Shown: positions 44,022-53,943, numbered from the stretch's first letter. The stretch is 64,000 bases of DNA from Stutzerimonas zhaodongensis (GCF_003696365.1 NZ_RFFM01000005.1:124001-188000), one strand, 5' to 3'. Numbers and translations: made by a program. The notes: generated from the letters alone by a model not told the origin.

Positions 44022-46055
44022 TCAGGGTTCGGAATGTTCTACGGGTTCGATGGTGCCATCGCGAATAACGGCGGCAAACTGTTGCATCAGTTGTTGCACA
44101 ACGGGGTCTGCCTGGATCGACTGCTCCGCTGCACGCTGTCTTTCACCGCGCCGCCGTGCCGCTGCCTGAGCGGGCGTTTCCTGCTCTGGAGTCTGCAGCT
44201 CGATATCCAGTTTGATGGTTCGCCCATGGTATTGATTCAGCGCGTCGTTCAATCGGCGATGTTGGGTAGAGTTGAATAGTGCACTTTGCGCGGGGTCGAG
44301 GTGCATCAGCCAGCGATCTCCTTCTACCGAGATAAGTGTGCAGTTGGCCGCGATACTACCGGTCAACCCGCCCAGGCCAAGCTTGAGGAAAATATCGAGC
44401 CACTCAGCGGCAAGCCCGGTCGCCGGCTCGACTGCCGGTGCCGGCTCGACGGGCGCCGGATCCTCGACGAGATCATCGAGGCCATCCATGAAGGCTTCTG
44501 CCTGCGTTTCAACCTCGAAGTAATCTTCATCAGTCAGTGGCGGCTCGTCATCATCCGGCTCGTTGACCTCAATGACGGAAGCCAAGTGCTCGGATTCTTC
44601 TGCATGCGTTTCAAGCTGCTCAATCGCTTCTGTTTCAACCGCAACTGGCGGCGATGAGGGCGGCTCATTCCAGGGCACGTCGACGACAGGCAGTTCTCGC
44701 TCCGGCTTTGTCGGCTCGACCGCACCAGACGGGGTCTCTGCAGCAGGAATTGGTACTTGAGCTGGGTCGGCAGGTGCCGAAGCCGAGCCCTGCGTCGAAA
44801 GCGGGTCCGATACAGTAGCAGCAGCCGTTGGCTGTGGCGTCTGGGTCGCTGTCGAAGCCTGAACCGGCGCAGCCAGATGTGCCGTACCGGCCACGTTGGT
44901 TGATCTGGAATCAGTCGTGGCCGGACTGACTCCCAAATTCTTTAGCGGTGTTCGAGGAGCGTCATCGGTGCCAGCCGGCCGAAAGGCAAGCATGCGCAGC
45001 AGAACCATCTCGAATCCGCTGCGCGGATCGGGGGCCAGCGGCAGATCACGCCGACCAATCAAACCCATCTGGTAATAGAACTGAACATCCTCTGCGGGCA
45101 AGGCACTTGCCAGTGCCAGGACTCGATCGCGATCGCCCTGCCCGTTATCAACAGCATCCGGCAACGCCTGGGCAACAGCAACGCGGTGGAGCACATTGAG
45201 TATCTCGGCCAGAACGCCGCCCCAGTCGGGCCCCTGTTCAGCGAGATGACGTACCGCTTCGAGCAGCGCACGGGCGTCACCTTCCAGCAATGCTTCCAGT
45301 ACACCGTATACTTGGCCGTGATCGAGCGTCCCGAGCATGCTGCGTACGTCGGCCGCGAGCACTTTGCCCTCGCCGAACGCAATGGCCTGGTCGGTGAGAC
45401 TCATCGCATCGCGCATTGACCCATCGGCAGCACGACCCAAAAGCCAGAGGGCATCCTCCTCGAAGGGTACTTGTTCGACGCCCAGCACATGGGTGAGGTG
45501 CTCGACCACCCGCTCGGGCGGCATGTTCTTCAGCGAGAACTGTAGACAGCGCGAAAGAATGGTCACCGGAAGCTTTTGTGGGTCAGTTGTCGCCAAGAGA
45601 AACTTGACGTGAGGAGGTGGCTCTTCAAGTGTCTTGAGCAGTGCGTTGAAGGAATGCGACGAGAGCATATGCACTTCGTCGATCAGGTAAACCTTGTAGC
45701 GGCCGCGGCTGGGGGCGTACTGGACGTTGTCCAACAGTTCGCGCGTATCTTCGACCTTCGTGCGGCTCGCGGCGTCGACCTCGATCAGGTCGACGAAGCG
45801 ACCTTCGTCGATCTCTCGGCAGACCGAGCATTCACCACAGGGTGTAGAACTGATACCGGTTTCGCAGTTGAGGCATTTGGCGATGATTCGGGCGATTGTC
45901 GTCTTGCCGACTCCCCGAGTACCGGTGAACAGATAGGCATGGTGCAGGCGCTGGCTGTCCAGCGCATTGATCAGGGCCTTGAGCACATGCGTCTGGCCGA
46001 CCATTTCGCGGAACGAGCGCGGACGCCATTTACGGGCTAGTACCTGATAACTCAT
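44022..46055 (-). CDS. dnaX: DNA polymerase III subunit tau (DnaX)
   Basis: Clamp-loader ATPase that also joins the core polymerases; 677 residues. It opens MSYQVLARKWRPRSF, has Walker A GTRGVGKTT (about residues 44-52), a four-cysteine zinc site (CLNCETGISSTPCGECSVC), the DEVHMLS Walker B and an SRC finger. Residues about 370-540 are a low-complexity proline/alanine/threonine and acidic linker, then the tau C-terminal domain begins near AAEWLDIFLKLGLGG. I noticed no A-rich slippery heptamer of the E. coli type, so gamma may not be made by frameshift. Confidence 0.96.
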   Translation of the reverse strand: MSYQVLARKWRPRSFREMVGQTHVLKALINALDSQRLHHAYLFTGTRGVGKTTIARIIAKCLNCETGISSTPCGECSVCREIDEGRFVDLIEVDAASRTKVEDTRELLDNVQYAPSRGRYKVYLIDEVHMLSSHSFNALLKTLEEPPPHVKFLLATTDPQKLPVTILSRCLQFSLKNMPPERVVEHLTHVLGVEQVPFEEDALWLLGRAADGSMRDAMSLTDQAIAFGEGKVLAADVRSMLGTLDHGQVYGVLEALLEGDARALLEAVRHLAEQGPDWGGVLAEILNVLHRVAVAQALPDAVDNGQGDRDRVLALASALPAEDVQFYYQMGLIGRRDLPLAPDPRSGFEMVLLRMLAFRPAGTDDAPRTPLKNLGVSPATTDSRSTNVAGTAHLAAPVQASTATQTPQPTAAATVSDPLSTQGSASAPADPAQVPIPAAETPSGAVEPTKPERELPVVDVPWNEPPSSPPVAVETEAIEQLETHAEESEHLASVIEVNEPDDDEPPLTDEDYFEVETQAEAFMDGLDDLVEDPAPVEPAPAVEPATGLAAEWLDIFLKLGLGGLTGSIAANCTLISVEGDRWLMHLDPAQSALFNSTQHRRLNDALNQYHGRTIKLDIELQTPEQETPAQAAARRRGERQRAAEQSIQADPVVQQLMQQFAAVIRDGTIEPVEHSEP

Positions 46056-46150
46056 AACACCATCGCGGGATAAAGCAGAGGACGCGTAATGCTAGCGGAG
46101 CAGGCCATAAATTGCATCCGACCTGTCGCTGTCCATTCTTGAGCCGGCGG

Positions 46151-47296
46151 TCAGGGCATCAAGCGTGCGCCCAGAGCGCGAACGACTCGTTCAAGTTCTG
46201 GCTCCGAAGCGCTGAGGTGGATCTGAAGCCCGTCGATTTCCCGACGCGGTCGATACTCTTTGCGCAGCTGATCGAATTCGGCACGGCGCTGCTCTTCGCT
46301 GCCGCTCAAGGTTCGACGAAACGCTGCGTCATCCCGGCGGGGGTCATAGACTGCACGACAGATTGTTGCCAGCAGGTCCTCGGCCTTCACCGAGGCATCG
46401 AACGATAGGCCTTGAAGCGGCGCCGCAGGAATCAGGCGAACTAGCTCGACCTTGGGCTCCACACCTTCGCCGGCGCAGAATGCCTGATAGATCTGCGCCG
46501 TTCCGCGCAGCTTTCCATCAAGGCTATAGCCAGCGATGTGCGGCGTCGCGATCCAACACAGTTCTGCCAGCGCGACATCCACTTGCGGCTCGCCTTCCCA
46601 GACATCGAGCACCGCCTGAATGTCCGTTCGCTGGGCCAGCAGTTCAAGCAGCGCCGCGTTGTCGACGACGGCACCGCGAGCCGCATTGATAAGCCAGGTA
46701 CCGGGCTGCAATCGTTGTAGGACATCGCTATCCAGCAGATGGAAGGTTGAGTGCTCACCTTCCAGCGTCAGCGGTGTATGCAGGCTGATGACGTCACACT
46801 CACTGATGATTTCTTCGAGATCAACAAACTCGCCCAGGTCGCGTGTCTGGCGCAACGGGTCGCAAACCCGAACATCCCAACCCAGCCCACGAAGTACCTC
46901 TACCAACCTGCCGCCCACTTCCCCGGCGCCGATTACGCCATAGCGGCGTCGCTTCAGTTCTACGCCCTCCCCCTCGGCCAGGGCCAGCAGACTGCCGAGT
47001 ACGTAATCGACCACGCCGCGCGCGTTGCAACCTGGAGCACTTGCCCAGGCGATGCCCGCTTGTTCGAAATAGTCGATATCGAGATGGTCAGTGCCGATCG
47101 TGCAAGTGCCAACGAAACGCACCGAGCTGCCTTCAAGCAGTTCACGATCGACGCGCGTCACCGAGCGCACCAACAACACTTCGATGTTTTCCAGTGAGGC
47201 TTTATTGATGCTGCGGCCCGGCATGCGACGAATCTCACCATGCTCGGAAAAAAATGATTCGACCAGTGGGATATTTTCATCGGCAAGAATGCGCAT
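46151..47296 (-). CDS. pdxB: Erythronate-4-phosphate dehydrogenase PdxB
   Basis: Oxidises 4-phosphoerythronate in pyridoxal 5'-phosphate synthesis; 381 residues. It is a D-2-hydroxyacid dehydrogenase with [15 protein letters not shown] at the N-terminus, the NAD fold [46 protein letters not shown], a catalytic His in [12 protein letters not shown], and the extra C-terminal PdxB dimer domain. The start matches the family. It is divergent from the MATE gene. Confidence 0.95.
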   Translation of the reverse strand: MRILADENIPLVESFFSEHGEIRRMPGRSINKASLENIEVLLVRSVTRVDRELLEGSSVRFVGTCTIGTDHLDIDYFEQAGIAWASAPGCNARGVVDYVLGSLLALAEGEGVELKRRRYGVIGAGEVGGRLVEVLRGLGWDVRVCDPLRQTRDLGEFVDLEEIISECDVISLHTPLTLEGEHSTFHLLDSDVLQRLQPGTWLINAARGAVVDNAALLELLAQRTDIQAVLDVWEGEPQVDVALAELCWIATPHIAGYSLDGKLRGTAQIYQAFCAGEGVEPKVELVRLIPAAPLQGLSFDASVKAEDLLATICRAVYDPRRDDAAFRRTLSGSEEQRRAEFDQLRKEYRPRREIDGLQIHLSASEPELERVVRALGARLMP

Positions 47297-47417
47297 CAGC
47301 AGGCTCCTTCATTAGCTTGCCCATTCTAGACCGGCCTGCGCCTCTCCGCCGCCTTCCCGATTGCCTCCCCCGCGGCGTAGACTAGGCGGCTTCTGTATAC
47401 AATCCGGATAGCACCTA

Positions 47418-48803
47418 ATGCCAGCTGAGCTCCGACTCAGGCGGGTACGCACCGAACTGCGCACCCTCTTCTCTCTTGCCTTTCCAATGATGATCGCTCA
47501 ACTGGCAAACACCGCCATGGGCTTCGTCGATACATTGATGGCGGGACGGGTAAGCCCCCACGACCTTGCAGCGGTGGCGCTTGGCAACTCGATCTGGGTG
47601 CCGGTTTTTCTGCTGGTGACGGGCATCATTCTGGCCACTACGCCTAATGTTGCTCAGCGTTTCGGCCGCGACCAGCACGACCAGATCGGCCCATTGGTAC
47701 GGCAGGCGCTTTGGATGGGCCTTGGAGTGGGATCGCTGTTCGCATTGCTGATGTGGAATGCTGAACCGGTTCTGCACCTGATGAATGTCGAGCCAGCCCT
47801 AATTGAACCCACGATGGCTTACTTGCGTGCAGTTGCATGCGGCTTTCCCGCGGTTGCGCTGTATCAGGTGCTGCGCTGCTACAGCGATGGACTCGGGCAC
47901 ACCCGGCCTAGCATGGTGGTAGGCATACTTGCACTGATGCTGAACATCCCGCTCAACTACATATTCATCTACGGCAAGCTGGGTGTGCCCGCCATGGGCG
48001 GCGTGGGTTGCGGCTGGGCTACCGCGCTGGTCATGTGTTTCATGCTGTTGGCCATGCTGATCTGGGTGCGCCGCGCCCACTACTACCAACCCAGCCTGTT
48101 GTTTGCCCGTTTCGACTGGCCGCAATGGTCAGTACTGAGCCGTCTGCTTTCGGTCGGCGTGCCGATCGGTGTTGCGGTATTTGCCGAAGCCAGTATTTTT
48201 TCAGTCATCGCCCTATTGATCGGTGGGCTAGGCGCGACCATTGTAGCAGGGCACCAGATCGCCCTGAACTTCACTTCGCTGATTTTCATGATTCCGCTTT
48301 CGCTGGGCATGGCCATTACCATTCGTATCGGCCAGGCGCTGGGGCGAGGTGCGCCTAGGGATGCGCGCTTCGCTGCAGGGGTGGGTATTGTCTCGAGCCT
48401 TGTATACGCCTGCTTTTCAGCGGGAACCATGCTGCTTTTCAGCGAACAGATTCCTCGTATCTACACCACAGACTCGGCCGTCATAGCAGTCGCTGCCAGC
48501 CTGTTTTTCTATGCGGCGCTGTTCCAGTTCTCCGACGTAGTCCAGGTCACTGCAGCAGGCGCGCTGCGGGGTTATCAGGACACACGCATGACGATGATCT
48601 TCACTTTATTTGCCTACTGGGGCATCGGTTTGCCAGTGGGCTACTTGCTTGGTCTCACTGACACGCTTGGCGAACCGACCGGCCCTGCTGGCCTATGGCA
48701 AGGCCTGATCGCAGGCCTGAGTTGCGCTGCCGTACTGCTGAGCATTCGCCTGGCACGAAGTGCTCGCCGCGCGATACGTCAGCAAGCCCGAGCAATGGCT
48801 TGA
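47418..48803 (+). CDS. norM: MATE-family multidrug efflux pump (NorM-like)
   Basis: 461-residue inner-membrane antiporter with about twelve helices. The N-terminal LRTLFSLAFPMMIAQLANTAMGFVDTLMAGRVSPHDLAAVALG is typical of NorM, which exports cationic drugs with Na+ or H+. VAGHQIALNFTSLIFMIPLSLGMAITIRIGQALGRG marks the second repeat. The palindromic TGTATACA lies about 25 bases upstream of the start. Confidence 0.93.
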   Translation: MPAELRLRRVRTELRTLFSLAFPMMIAQLANTAMGFVDTLMAGRVSPHDLAAVALGNSIWVPVFLLVTGIILATTPNVAQRFGRDQHDQIGPLVRQALWMGLGVGSLFALLMWNAEPVLHLMNVEPALIEPTMAYLRAVACGFPAVALYQVLRCYSDGLGHTRPSMVVGILALMLNIPLNYIFIYGKLGVPAMGGVGCGWATALVMCFMLLAMLIWVRRAHYYQPSLLFARFDWPQWSVLSRLLSVGVPIGVAVFAEASIFSVIALLIGGLGATIVAGHQIALNFTSLIFMIPLSLGMAITIRIGQALGRGAPRDARFAAGVGIVSSLVYACFSAGTMLLFSEQIPRIYTTDSAVIAVAASLFFYAALFQFSDVVQVTAAGALRGYQDTRMTMIFTLFAYWGIGLPVGYLLGLTDTLGEPTGPAGLWQGLIAGLSCAAVLLSIRLARSARRAIRQQARAMA

Positions 48804-48820
48804 GCCGCTGGTAACCCCGG

Positions 48821-49576
48821 TCAAACCTTCATGCCCAACAAGATGGCGCTCAGCACTAGGAACATACTGAAAAGCGCTCGGAGAATTCGCTCCGGCAGTG
48901 CATGCGCCAATTTCACGCCGAGGCTGATACTCAGCAATCCGCCTACCGCAAGCGGAAGCCCTAGCGCCCAATTGACCTGACCGTGACTGGCGTAGGTGAA
49001 AAGGGTGACCGCGGTACTCGGGGCGGCCAGCGACAACGAAAGCCCCTGCGCCACCACCTGCGACGCGCCGAAAACGCTGGTAAGAATAGGCGTCGCGAGC
49101 ACCGCCCCGCCCACTCCAAACAGACCACCGAGTGCTCCCGCACCAGCGCCCAGTGCACTGAGCCACGGCCATGAGTAGCGGAGCTCAGTACCGCCCGGTT
49201 GTGGTCGCAGAATGGCTCGCAACAAGGTATAGGCTGCCAGAACGAGGAGAAAACCGATAAACGCAATGCGCATTCGACCGGGGTCAAGAGAGACCGCCAC
49301 TGCCGCGCCAGCAATGGCAAAGCAAAAACTTGTTACGCCAAGCGCGAATGCGTGACGAAGCTCGATGCGATTACGTTGGTTATAGCGCCAGATGGCAAGC
49401 AGCACGTTAGGAACAACCATTACAAGCGCCGTGCCTTGCGCCACTTGTTGATCCAGGCCGAAGAGCACGCCCACGACAGGGATCGCGATCAACCCACCGC
49501 CAATGCCAAACAATCCCCCCAGCGTCCCCAGCATCAACCCCAAGAGCACATTCAAGCCAATCGCAAACAGATCCAT
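48821..49576 (-). CDS. TSUP-family permease (TauE/SafE)
   Basis: 251-residue inner-membrane protein with about eight helices and the family's paired glycine-rich motifs GTLGGLFGIGGGLIAIPVV (N-terminal half) and AGALGGLFGVGGAVLATPIL (C-terminal half). TSUP proteins export or import sulfite, sulfoacetate and other organosulfur anions. It is divergent from a LysR regulator that may control it; the substrate is unknown. Confidence 0.9.
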   Translation of the reverse strand: MDLFAIGLNVLLGLMLGTLGGLFGIGGGLIAIPVVGVLFGLDQQVAQGTALVMVVPNVLLAIWRYNQRNRIELRHAFALGVTSFCFAIAGAAVAVSLDPGRMRIAFIGFLLVLAAYTLLRAILRPQPGGTELRYSWPWLSALGAGAGALGGLFGVGGAVLATPILTSVFGASQVVAQGLSLSLAAPSTAVTLFTYASHGQVNWALGLPLAVGGLLSISLGVKLAHALPERILRALFSMFLVLSAILLGMKV

Positions 49577-49633
49577 CGATCTACATCCACACCTGAAAAC
49601 AGGATGCTATCGATCCGTGTCTGGAAGAGAAAC

Positions 49634-49658
49634 GCAAAGCCGCGCACAATGGCTTTGC
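49634..49658. promoter_or_regulatory. Inverted repeat between TSUP permease and LysR genes
   Basis: GCAAAGCC and GGCTTTGC are perfect inverted eight-base arms separated by nine bases. The repeat lies in the 108-base divergent gap, 27 bases before the LysR start and 58 before the TSUP start. Dyads of this size in such a gap are the usual binding sites of LysR-type regulators. Confidence 0.55.
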
Positions 49659-49684
49659 AAAATCCGCACAGATGATCTTATCGC

Positions 49685-50641
49685 ATGCAATCCGACGCGC
49701 TCGTGGAACAGTTTCGATTGTTCCTGGATGTACTTGAGACAGGAAGCTTTTCCGCGGCAGCTCGATTACACGGCCTGACCCCCTCGGCTGTTGCACGCCG
49801 AACCGATACCTTGGAAGCATCGCTCGGCTGCCAACTGGTAAGCCGCAGCACGCATGCCGTCAAACCCACGTCTGCGGGACGCAGCTTTGCCGAACGAGCC
49901 CGACGCATTGTGCAGGAAATGCAACTCGCGCGGGCCGAGCTGACGGCATCGCAGAATATTCCGGCGGGCCATATACGGATCGACGCGCCGGCACCCTTTG
50001 GCCGTCGCCACCTGGCGCCCGCTCTGGCTGAATTTCTTGGTGTCTATCCAGGCGTCGATATTCAGCTCCGCCTGATCGACAGTTTTGTCGACCTACAAGG
50101 CGACCATCTGGGGAAAGTGGATCTGAGTTTGCGCATCGGTCCGCTGGCTGACACACGCTTGGTTGCAACCCCGCTGGCGCCTTTGACGCGCATCGCCTGC
50201 GCCAGCCCTGACTATCTACAGCGTCGCGGCATACCTAAGAACCCGTCAGATCTACCGGAACATGACGGCTTGGACTGGGATGGATTGTCTCCTCCGCATG
50301 CGTGGCGGTTCGATCATGAAGGTAAGCCATTGTCGTCGCGGCCCAAGCGCTTGCGCATGGTGGCAAATAATGCCGAAGCGCTGCTTAGCGGCGCGCTGGC
50401 TGGGTTGGGAATCGCTCATCTTCCGACCTGGCTGATCAGCGAAAACCTGTTGCGAGGGGAGTTACAGCCGTTGTTTTGCGAGCACGGCTTGCCGGTGCCA
50501 GAGCCTAGCGGAATTTACGCATTGCGGCTTACAAGGGAAACCGACTCGCGCAGCCGGTTGTTGCTGGAATTTCTCAGAAACCGCTTCGGCCCGGTCCCAC
50601 CGTGGGACCAGGCGCTACAAAGTGGTTTGGGTTTGAGTTGA
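49685..50641 (+). CDS. LysR-family transcriptional regulator
   Basis: 318-residue regulator. The N-terminal winged helix-turn-helix is FRLFLDVLETGSFSAAARLHGLTPSAVARRTDTLEASLGCQLVSRS (residues 7-53), and the effector domain follows with GHIRIDAPAPFGRRHLAPAL, which fits the CrgA/DsdC-like branch. The ATG at 49685 has no good Shine-Dalgarno sequence. It is divergent from the TSUP permease, its most likely target. The effector is unknown. Confidence 0.93.
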   Translation: MQSDALVEQFRLFLDVLETGSFSAAARLHGLTPSAVARRTDTLEASLGCQLVSRSTHAVKPTSAGRSFAERARRIVQEMQLARAELTASQNIPAGHIRIDAPAPFGRRHLAPALAEFLGVYPGVDIQLRLIDSFVDLQGDHLGKVDLSLRIGPLADTRLVATPLAPLTRIACASPDYLQRRGIPKNPSDLPEHDGLDWDGLSPPHAWRFDHEGKPLSSRPKRLRMVANNAEALLSGALAGLGIAHLPTWLISENLLRGELQPLFCEHGLPVPEPSGIYALRLTRETDSRSRLLLEFLRNRFGPVPPWDQALQSGLGLS

Positions 50642-50642
50642 A

Positions 50643-50984
50643 TCAGACCGCGCAGCCCGATAGTTCCTGGGTCACGCCCCATCCGTCGAGCACGCCGCCC
50701 AGGGGTTCGACCAGATCCTCAAGGTCCTGCTCGAAGTCACCGATTCCATCGAAGGTTGCGTACATCACTTTGCTGACCTGGAGATCCCAGGCGCCATCAT
50801 CGCGAGCGGTAATTTGGGTATTGACGCATTCGCCGCGGAATTTGCTTGCCACGGCAACGGCTCGTTCACGATCAGGAAACACGGCATAGAACTCTATCGG
50901 ATGAACGCGAGCGAAATCGAAACCGCCCTCTTTCATTCTCAACAGCACATTGCTGCTTACATCCTCATGGAAGGTGGTACTCAT
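50643..50984 (-). CDS. RraB-like RNase E inhibitor family protein
   Basis: 113-residue cytoplasmic protein with the pattern HPIEFYAVFPDRERAVAVASKF...WDLQVSKVMYATFDGIGDFEQDLEDLVEPLGGVLDGWG, close to the regulator of ribonuclease activity B (RraB) fold. In E. coli RraB binds RNase E and limits its activity; the same role here is inference. ATG 50984 is chosen over ATG 51002 because AGGAGG (complement of cctcct) lies close upstream. It converges tail to tail with the LysR gene, one base apart. Confidence 0.85.
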   Translation of the reverse strand: MSTTFHEDVSSNVLLRMKEGGFDFARVHPIEFYAVFPDRERAVAVASKFRGECVNTQITARDDGAWDLQVSKVMYATFDGIGDFEQDLEDLVEPLGGVLDGWGVTQELSGCAV

Positions 50985-51261
50985 AAAACAACCTCCTCGC
51001 ACTCATGGATGACCATTTCAGGATTGGATAAGCGTTTGAACCCCATCGCAGATGCCGGCGCAAGGCGCGGCCTTGTTGGTGTCTCAGACCCTATTGGCCA
51101 GGGTCGATTTGATTGCGTACGGTAGGCATGACGGAATTGCTTGCCGCGCTCCGTATTTCGAACATACGGCCTCTGCACCGCTACTGCAATGGACAATCGA
51201 GCAGAGTTTTAGATCCAGCCGGATTGCAGCCGGATCCGTGGAGGCCTCAGAGGGGACTGAC
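50985..51261. other. Non-coding gap upstream of the RraB-like gene
   Basis: About 280 bases between the RraB-like start and the speE stop. I see no conserved reading frame, tRNA or strong hairpin. It should hold the RraB-like promoter and the speE transcript end. Confidence 0.4.
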
Positions 51262-52122
51262 TCAGTCGTTGCTTGGCTTATTGATAGCCTGGAGCACGTA
51301 CTGCGGAAGCGCAAATGCACCTAGGTGCACATGAGGGTTGTAGTAACGGGTGACGATCCCGCTGCCCGCAAAGCGCTGGCAGAGCGTTTCAAGTGAAAGC
51401 TTGCGGCTGGCTGAATCACAAGCGCCCCAGGCAAACGTCATCGCACCGCCGATATAGGTCGGCACTGCGGCCTGGTAGAAATGCCAATCGGGAAACAGAC
51501 CGGTCATGCGCTTGGCGGTCGTCTGAACCTCCGACAGCTGCATGAACGGCGTACCGTTTTGCGTTACCAGGATGCCGCCATCATTGAGGCAGCGGCGACA
51601 AGCCTGATAGAAGTTTTCAGAGAACAGAACCTCACCCGGACCGATGGGGTCGGTCGAGTCGGAGATGATCACGTCGAACTTTTCCTCGGTCGTCGCGACG
51701 AAACGCATACCGTCATCAATCACCAGATTCAGCCGCGGATCATTGAAAGCACCCTTCGAATGTTCCGGCAGAAACTCTCTGCACATATCGACCACGGTGC
51801 CATCTATCTCCACCATCGTGATGCTCTCAACATCACGATGCTTGGAGACCTCACGCAGCATCCCGCCATCACCGCCTCCGATGATGAGCACACGCCGCGC
51901 CAGCCCATGAGCAAGGATGGGAACGTGAGTGAGCATTTCGTGATAGATGAACTCATCCGCTTCAGTGGTCTGAATAACGCCGTCGAGCGCCATGACACGG
52001 CCCATGCGAGCGTTTTCGAAAATGACCAGATGCTGATGTTCGGTACGCACTTCGTGAAGCATCTTGTCGACCGAGAACCGCTGGCCGTATCCCTCGTAGA
52101 GAGTTTCCTGATAATCGCTCAT
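51262..52122 (-). CDS. speE: Polyamine aminopropyltransferase (spermidine synthase) SpeE
   Basis: Transfers an aminopropyl group from decarboxylated S-adenosylmethionine to putrescine, releasing 5'-methylthioadenosine; 286 residues. Motifs: [40 protein letters not shown], the nucleotide site [15 protein letters not shown], and the catalytic [16 protein letters not shown] 52122 has GGGAGA upstream; an ATG at 52200 adds 26 unconserved residues. The methylthioadenosine it makes is the feedstock of the mtn genes a few kilobases away. Confidence 0.96.
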   Translation of the reverse strand: MSDYQETLYEGYGQRFSVDKMLHEVRTEHQHLVIFENARMGRVMALDGVIQTTEADEFIYHEMLTHVPILAHGLARRVLIIGGGDGGMLREVSKHRDVESITMVEIDGTVVDMCREFLPEHSKGAFNDPRLNLVIDDGMRFVATTEEKFDVIISDSTDPIGPGEVLFSENFYQACRRCLNDGGILVTQNGTPFMQLSEVQTTAKRMTGLFPDWHFYQAAVPTYIGGAMTFAWGACDSASRKLSLETLCQRFAGSGIVTRYYNPHVHLGAFALPQYVLQAINKPSND

Positions 52123-52289
52123 GGGGGTGTCTCCCGTGTGGAATGGCGTAACGGGTAACCGCGCAGGCACGGCGGTATGCCCGATGGCAAAGAGGCGCAT
52201 TCTACTTTGGTCTCATGACAGGTGGAACCGCGCCCTTTCAAAGCGCGTCAGGTGAAGGACGCCATATCAATCTGGGCTATCGTTTGTCG

Positions 52290-53237
52290 ATGCATATCGC
52301 TCATCTTCCTTATGTCTTGCCCTGGAACTGGTCGCAATTCCACCAGCATTTCGCGCTGCGCCTGCTCTCAGGTGTCGAGGCGCTCGAGCCCGACCGTTAT
52401 AGCAGGGTCGTGCAAATCGGCAGGCATGTTGGCTGGATAAGTGTCCGGCCAATACCGGGTCAACACGTTCTGGAGCTGAGCGTGAGCGATTCGCTGGGGG
52501 AACACTTGCCCACCCTCTCCTTGCGTGTCCGCAAGATGTTCGACTTGGATGTCGATCCGGCCGAGATTGCCCGACATTTCGCATCGGACCGATACCTCGG
52601 CCCGCTGATAGCAGCCGACCCTGGGTTGCGCTTACCCAGCGCATTCAATCCCTTCGAGCAGGCAGTCCGCGCCGTGGTCGGGCAACAGGTCACAGTCAAA
52701 GCCGCTGTCACCATTACTCGTCGACTGGTTGAGCGGCTCGGCGAAAACCTCGATTGCGCAGACGAGAACAAGGCACCGGGACTGATCAAGCTGTTCCCTA
52801 CACCCAGCGCTATTGCCACCGCTGCGCTTGAAAATATCGGCATGCCGGGCAAGCGAGTCGCAACTCTGAAGCGTCTGGCGGCCGCCGTCGCGGATGGCGC
52901 GCTCGAGCTGCACATCGATAACGGTCCCGATGAGCTGGTCAGCCGCTTATGCGAGCTACCCGGCATCGGGCCATGGACTGCGCAATACATCGCGCTGCGG
53001 GGCTTCGGCGAAGCAGACGCCTTCCCGGCCGCGGATTTAGGCTTGCTGAAAGCGCCGCTATGGGGCGAAGGTGGCATCTCGTCCCGGGCGCTGCGGGCAC
53101 AGTCGGAGGCCTGGCGGCCGTGGCGAGCCTATGCCGCGGTCCATATCTGGCAGAACTACAGTGATGCCGCAGCCAAACCGGGCCGGCCATGGATCACGGG
53201 GGCAGAATCCGAGCCTGTATCTTCGGCGAGTCGGTGA
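52290..53237 (+). CDS. alkA: DNA-3-methyladenine glycosylase II AlkA
   Basis: Base-excision repair glycosylase that removes alkylated purines and pyrimidines; about 315 residues. The N-terminal AlkA-type domain (LPYVLPWNWSQFHQHFALRLLSGVE) is followed by FNPFEQAVRAVVGQQVTVKAA, the helix-hairpin-helix LPGIGPWTAQYIALRGFGEADAFPAADLGL with its catalytic aspartate, and WRPWRAYAAVHIW. The start is uncertain: ATG 52290 fits the family, an ATG at 52215 is in frame, and neither has a clear Shine-Dalgarno sequence. Its last 44 bases overlap the convergent phosphatase gene. Confidence 0.9.
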   Translation: MHIAHLPYVLPWNWSQFHQHFALRLLSGVEALEPDRYSRVVQIGRHVGWISVRPIPGQHVLELSVSDSLGEHLPTLSLRVRKMFDLDVDPAEIARHFASDRYLGPLIAADPGLRLPSAFNPFEQAVRAVVGQQVTVKAAVTITRRLVERLGENLDCADENKAPGLIKLFPTPSAIATAALENIGMPGKRVATLKRLAAAVADGALELHIDNGPDELVSRLCELPGIGPWTAQYIALRGFGEADAFPAADLGLLKAPLWGEGGISSRALRAQSEAWRPWRAYAAVHIWQNYSDAAAKPGRPWITGAESEPVSSASR

Positions 53238-53748
53238 GTGGCAATGCAAGGAATAAGGCTTCGCCGGATCGAGGAAAGACACCGGTTAACGCAGTAATAT
53301 TCACCTGATGAGTAATCAGTATCACGGGAGAACCCGCTGACAATGAATTTATGAATGCCCTCAGGTTCTCTGTCTGAGTGTCCTTTTGGTCCTTTCGAAC
53401 AAAAAAGGAGTCAAGCAAGGGCAGCGGCTCGACTGCATCGAAACGCATCTTTTCGGCTGTTTCCAGCGCCCGACACCATCGGCTGCTGAACACCCTTGGC
53501 TGAGTCACCCCTTTTGCTCGAAGTAACTCACCCCAACGTTGGGCCTGCAACCGACCCTGCTCGTCCAGGTTACGCTGGGTGTCGCAATCCTCCAGAACGA
53601 AACCGGGTGGATCGCCAATACCAGGCGCCGATGCATGACGCATGAGCAGAACGGCCTGTCCATCGCGTAATTCAGACCACGCCTGTTCCAGATCCGCACA
53701 GGCGATGCTGGCCCAAAGCAGCAGCGCAACTAACGCAGCGACACGCAC
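53194..53748 (-). CDS. Exported histidine-phosphatase-family protein
   Basis: 184-residue protein with a signal peptide (MRVAALVALLLWASIACA). The phosphoglycerate-mutase-like core has the catalytic LLMRHASAPG (RHA/G motif), FSSRWCRALETAE and the second histidine in VILITHQVNITALTG. It is probably a periplasmic phosphatase; no substrate is evident. Its 3' end overlaps alkA on the other strand by 44 bases, and it follows the two PLDc_N genes. Confidence 0.83.
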   Translation of the reverse strand: MRVAALVALLLWASIACADLEQAWSELRDGQAVLLMRHASAPGIGDPPGFVLEDCDTQRNLDEQGRLQAQRWGELLRAKGVTQPRVFSSRWCRALETAEKMRFDAVEPLPLLDSFFVRKDQKDTQTENLRAFINSLSAGSPVILITHQVNITALTGVFPRSGEALFLALPLTDSPKIQARILPP

Positions 53749-53749
53749 G

Positions 53750-53941
53750 TTAGAGTCTTACCCTGGCGTGGCGACCCGCGGCCATTAACCACATGATCAG
53801 CCCGACCACCGGCACTAGCACGATGACGAGGCTCCAGATGATCTTGCGGCCAGCTTCGATGCGGCTTCGCCAAACTTGAATGATGGCTACGATATCAACC
53901 ACCAATACGACCAAAGCCAGCACCGTACTCCAGGCTTCCAC
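53750..53941 (-). CDS. Small PLDc_N-domain membrane protein (copy 1)
   Basis: 63-residue protein with two helices (about residues 6-25 and 35-54) and the PLDc_N pattern VVDIVAIIQVWRSRIEAGRKIIWSLVIVLVPVVGLIMWLMAAG. Such proteins are the N-terminal anchor of phospholipase-D-like synthases standing alone; function is unknown. Its start lies two bases past the stop of the related copy upstream. Confidence 0.8.
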   Translation of the reverse strand: MEAWSTVLALVVLVVDIVAIIQVWRSRIEAGRKIIWSLVIVLVPVVGLIMWLMAAGRHARVRL

Positions 53942-53943
53942 TA

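Noticed and set aside
46056-46150. Possible 4.5S (SRP) RNA gene upstream of dnaX, as in some pseudomonads
   Set aside because: The conserved GGAAGCAG-type tetraloop core is absent from the gap.
46151-47208. Several overlapping plus-strand frames opposite pdxB, and long frames opposite smc and acnA
   Set aside because: They have no ribosome-binding sites or family motifs and are shadows of GC-rich codon use.
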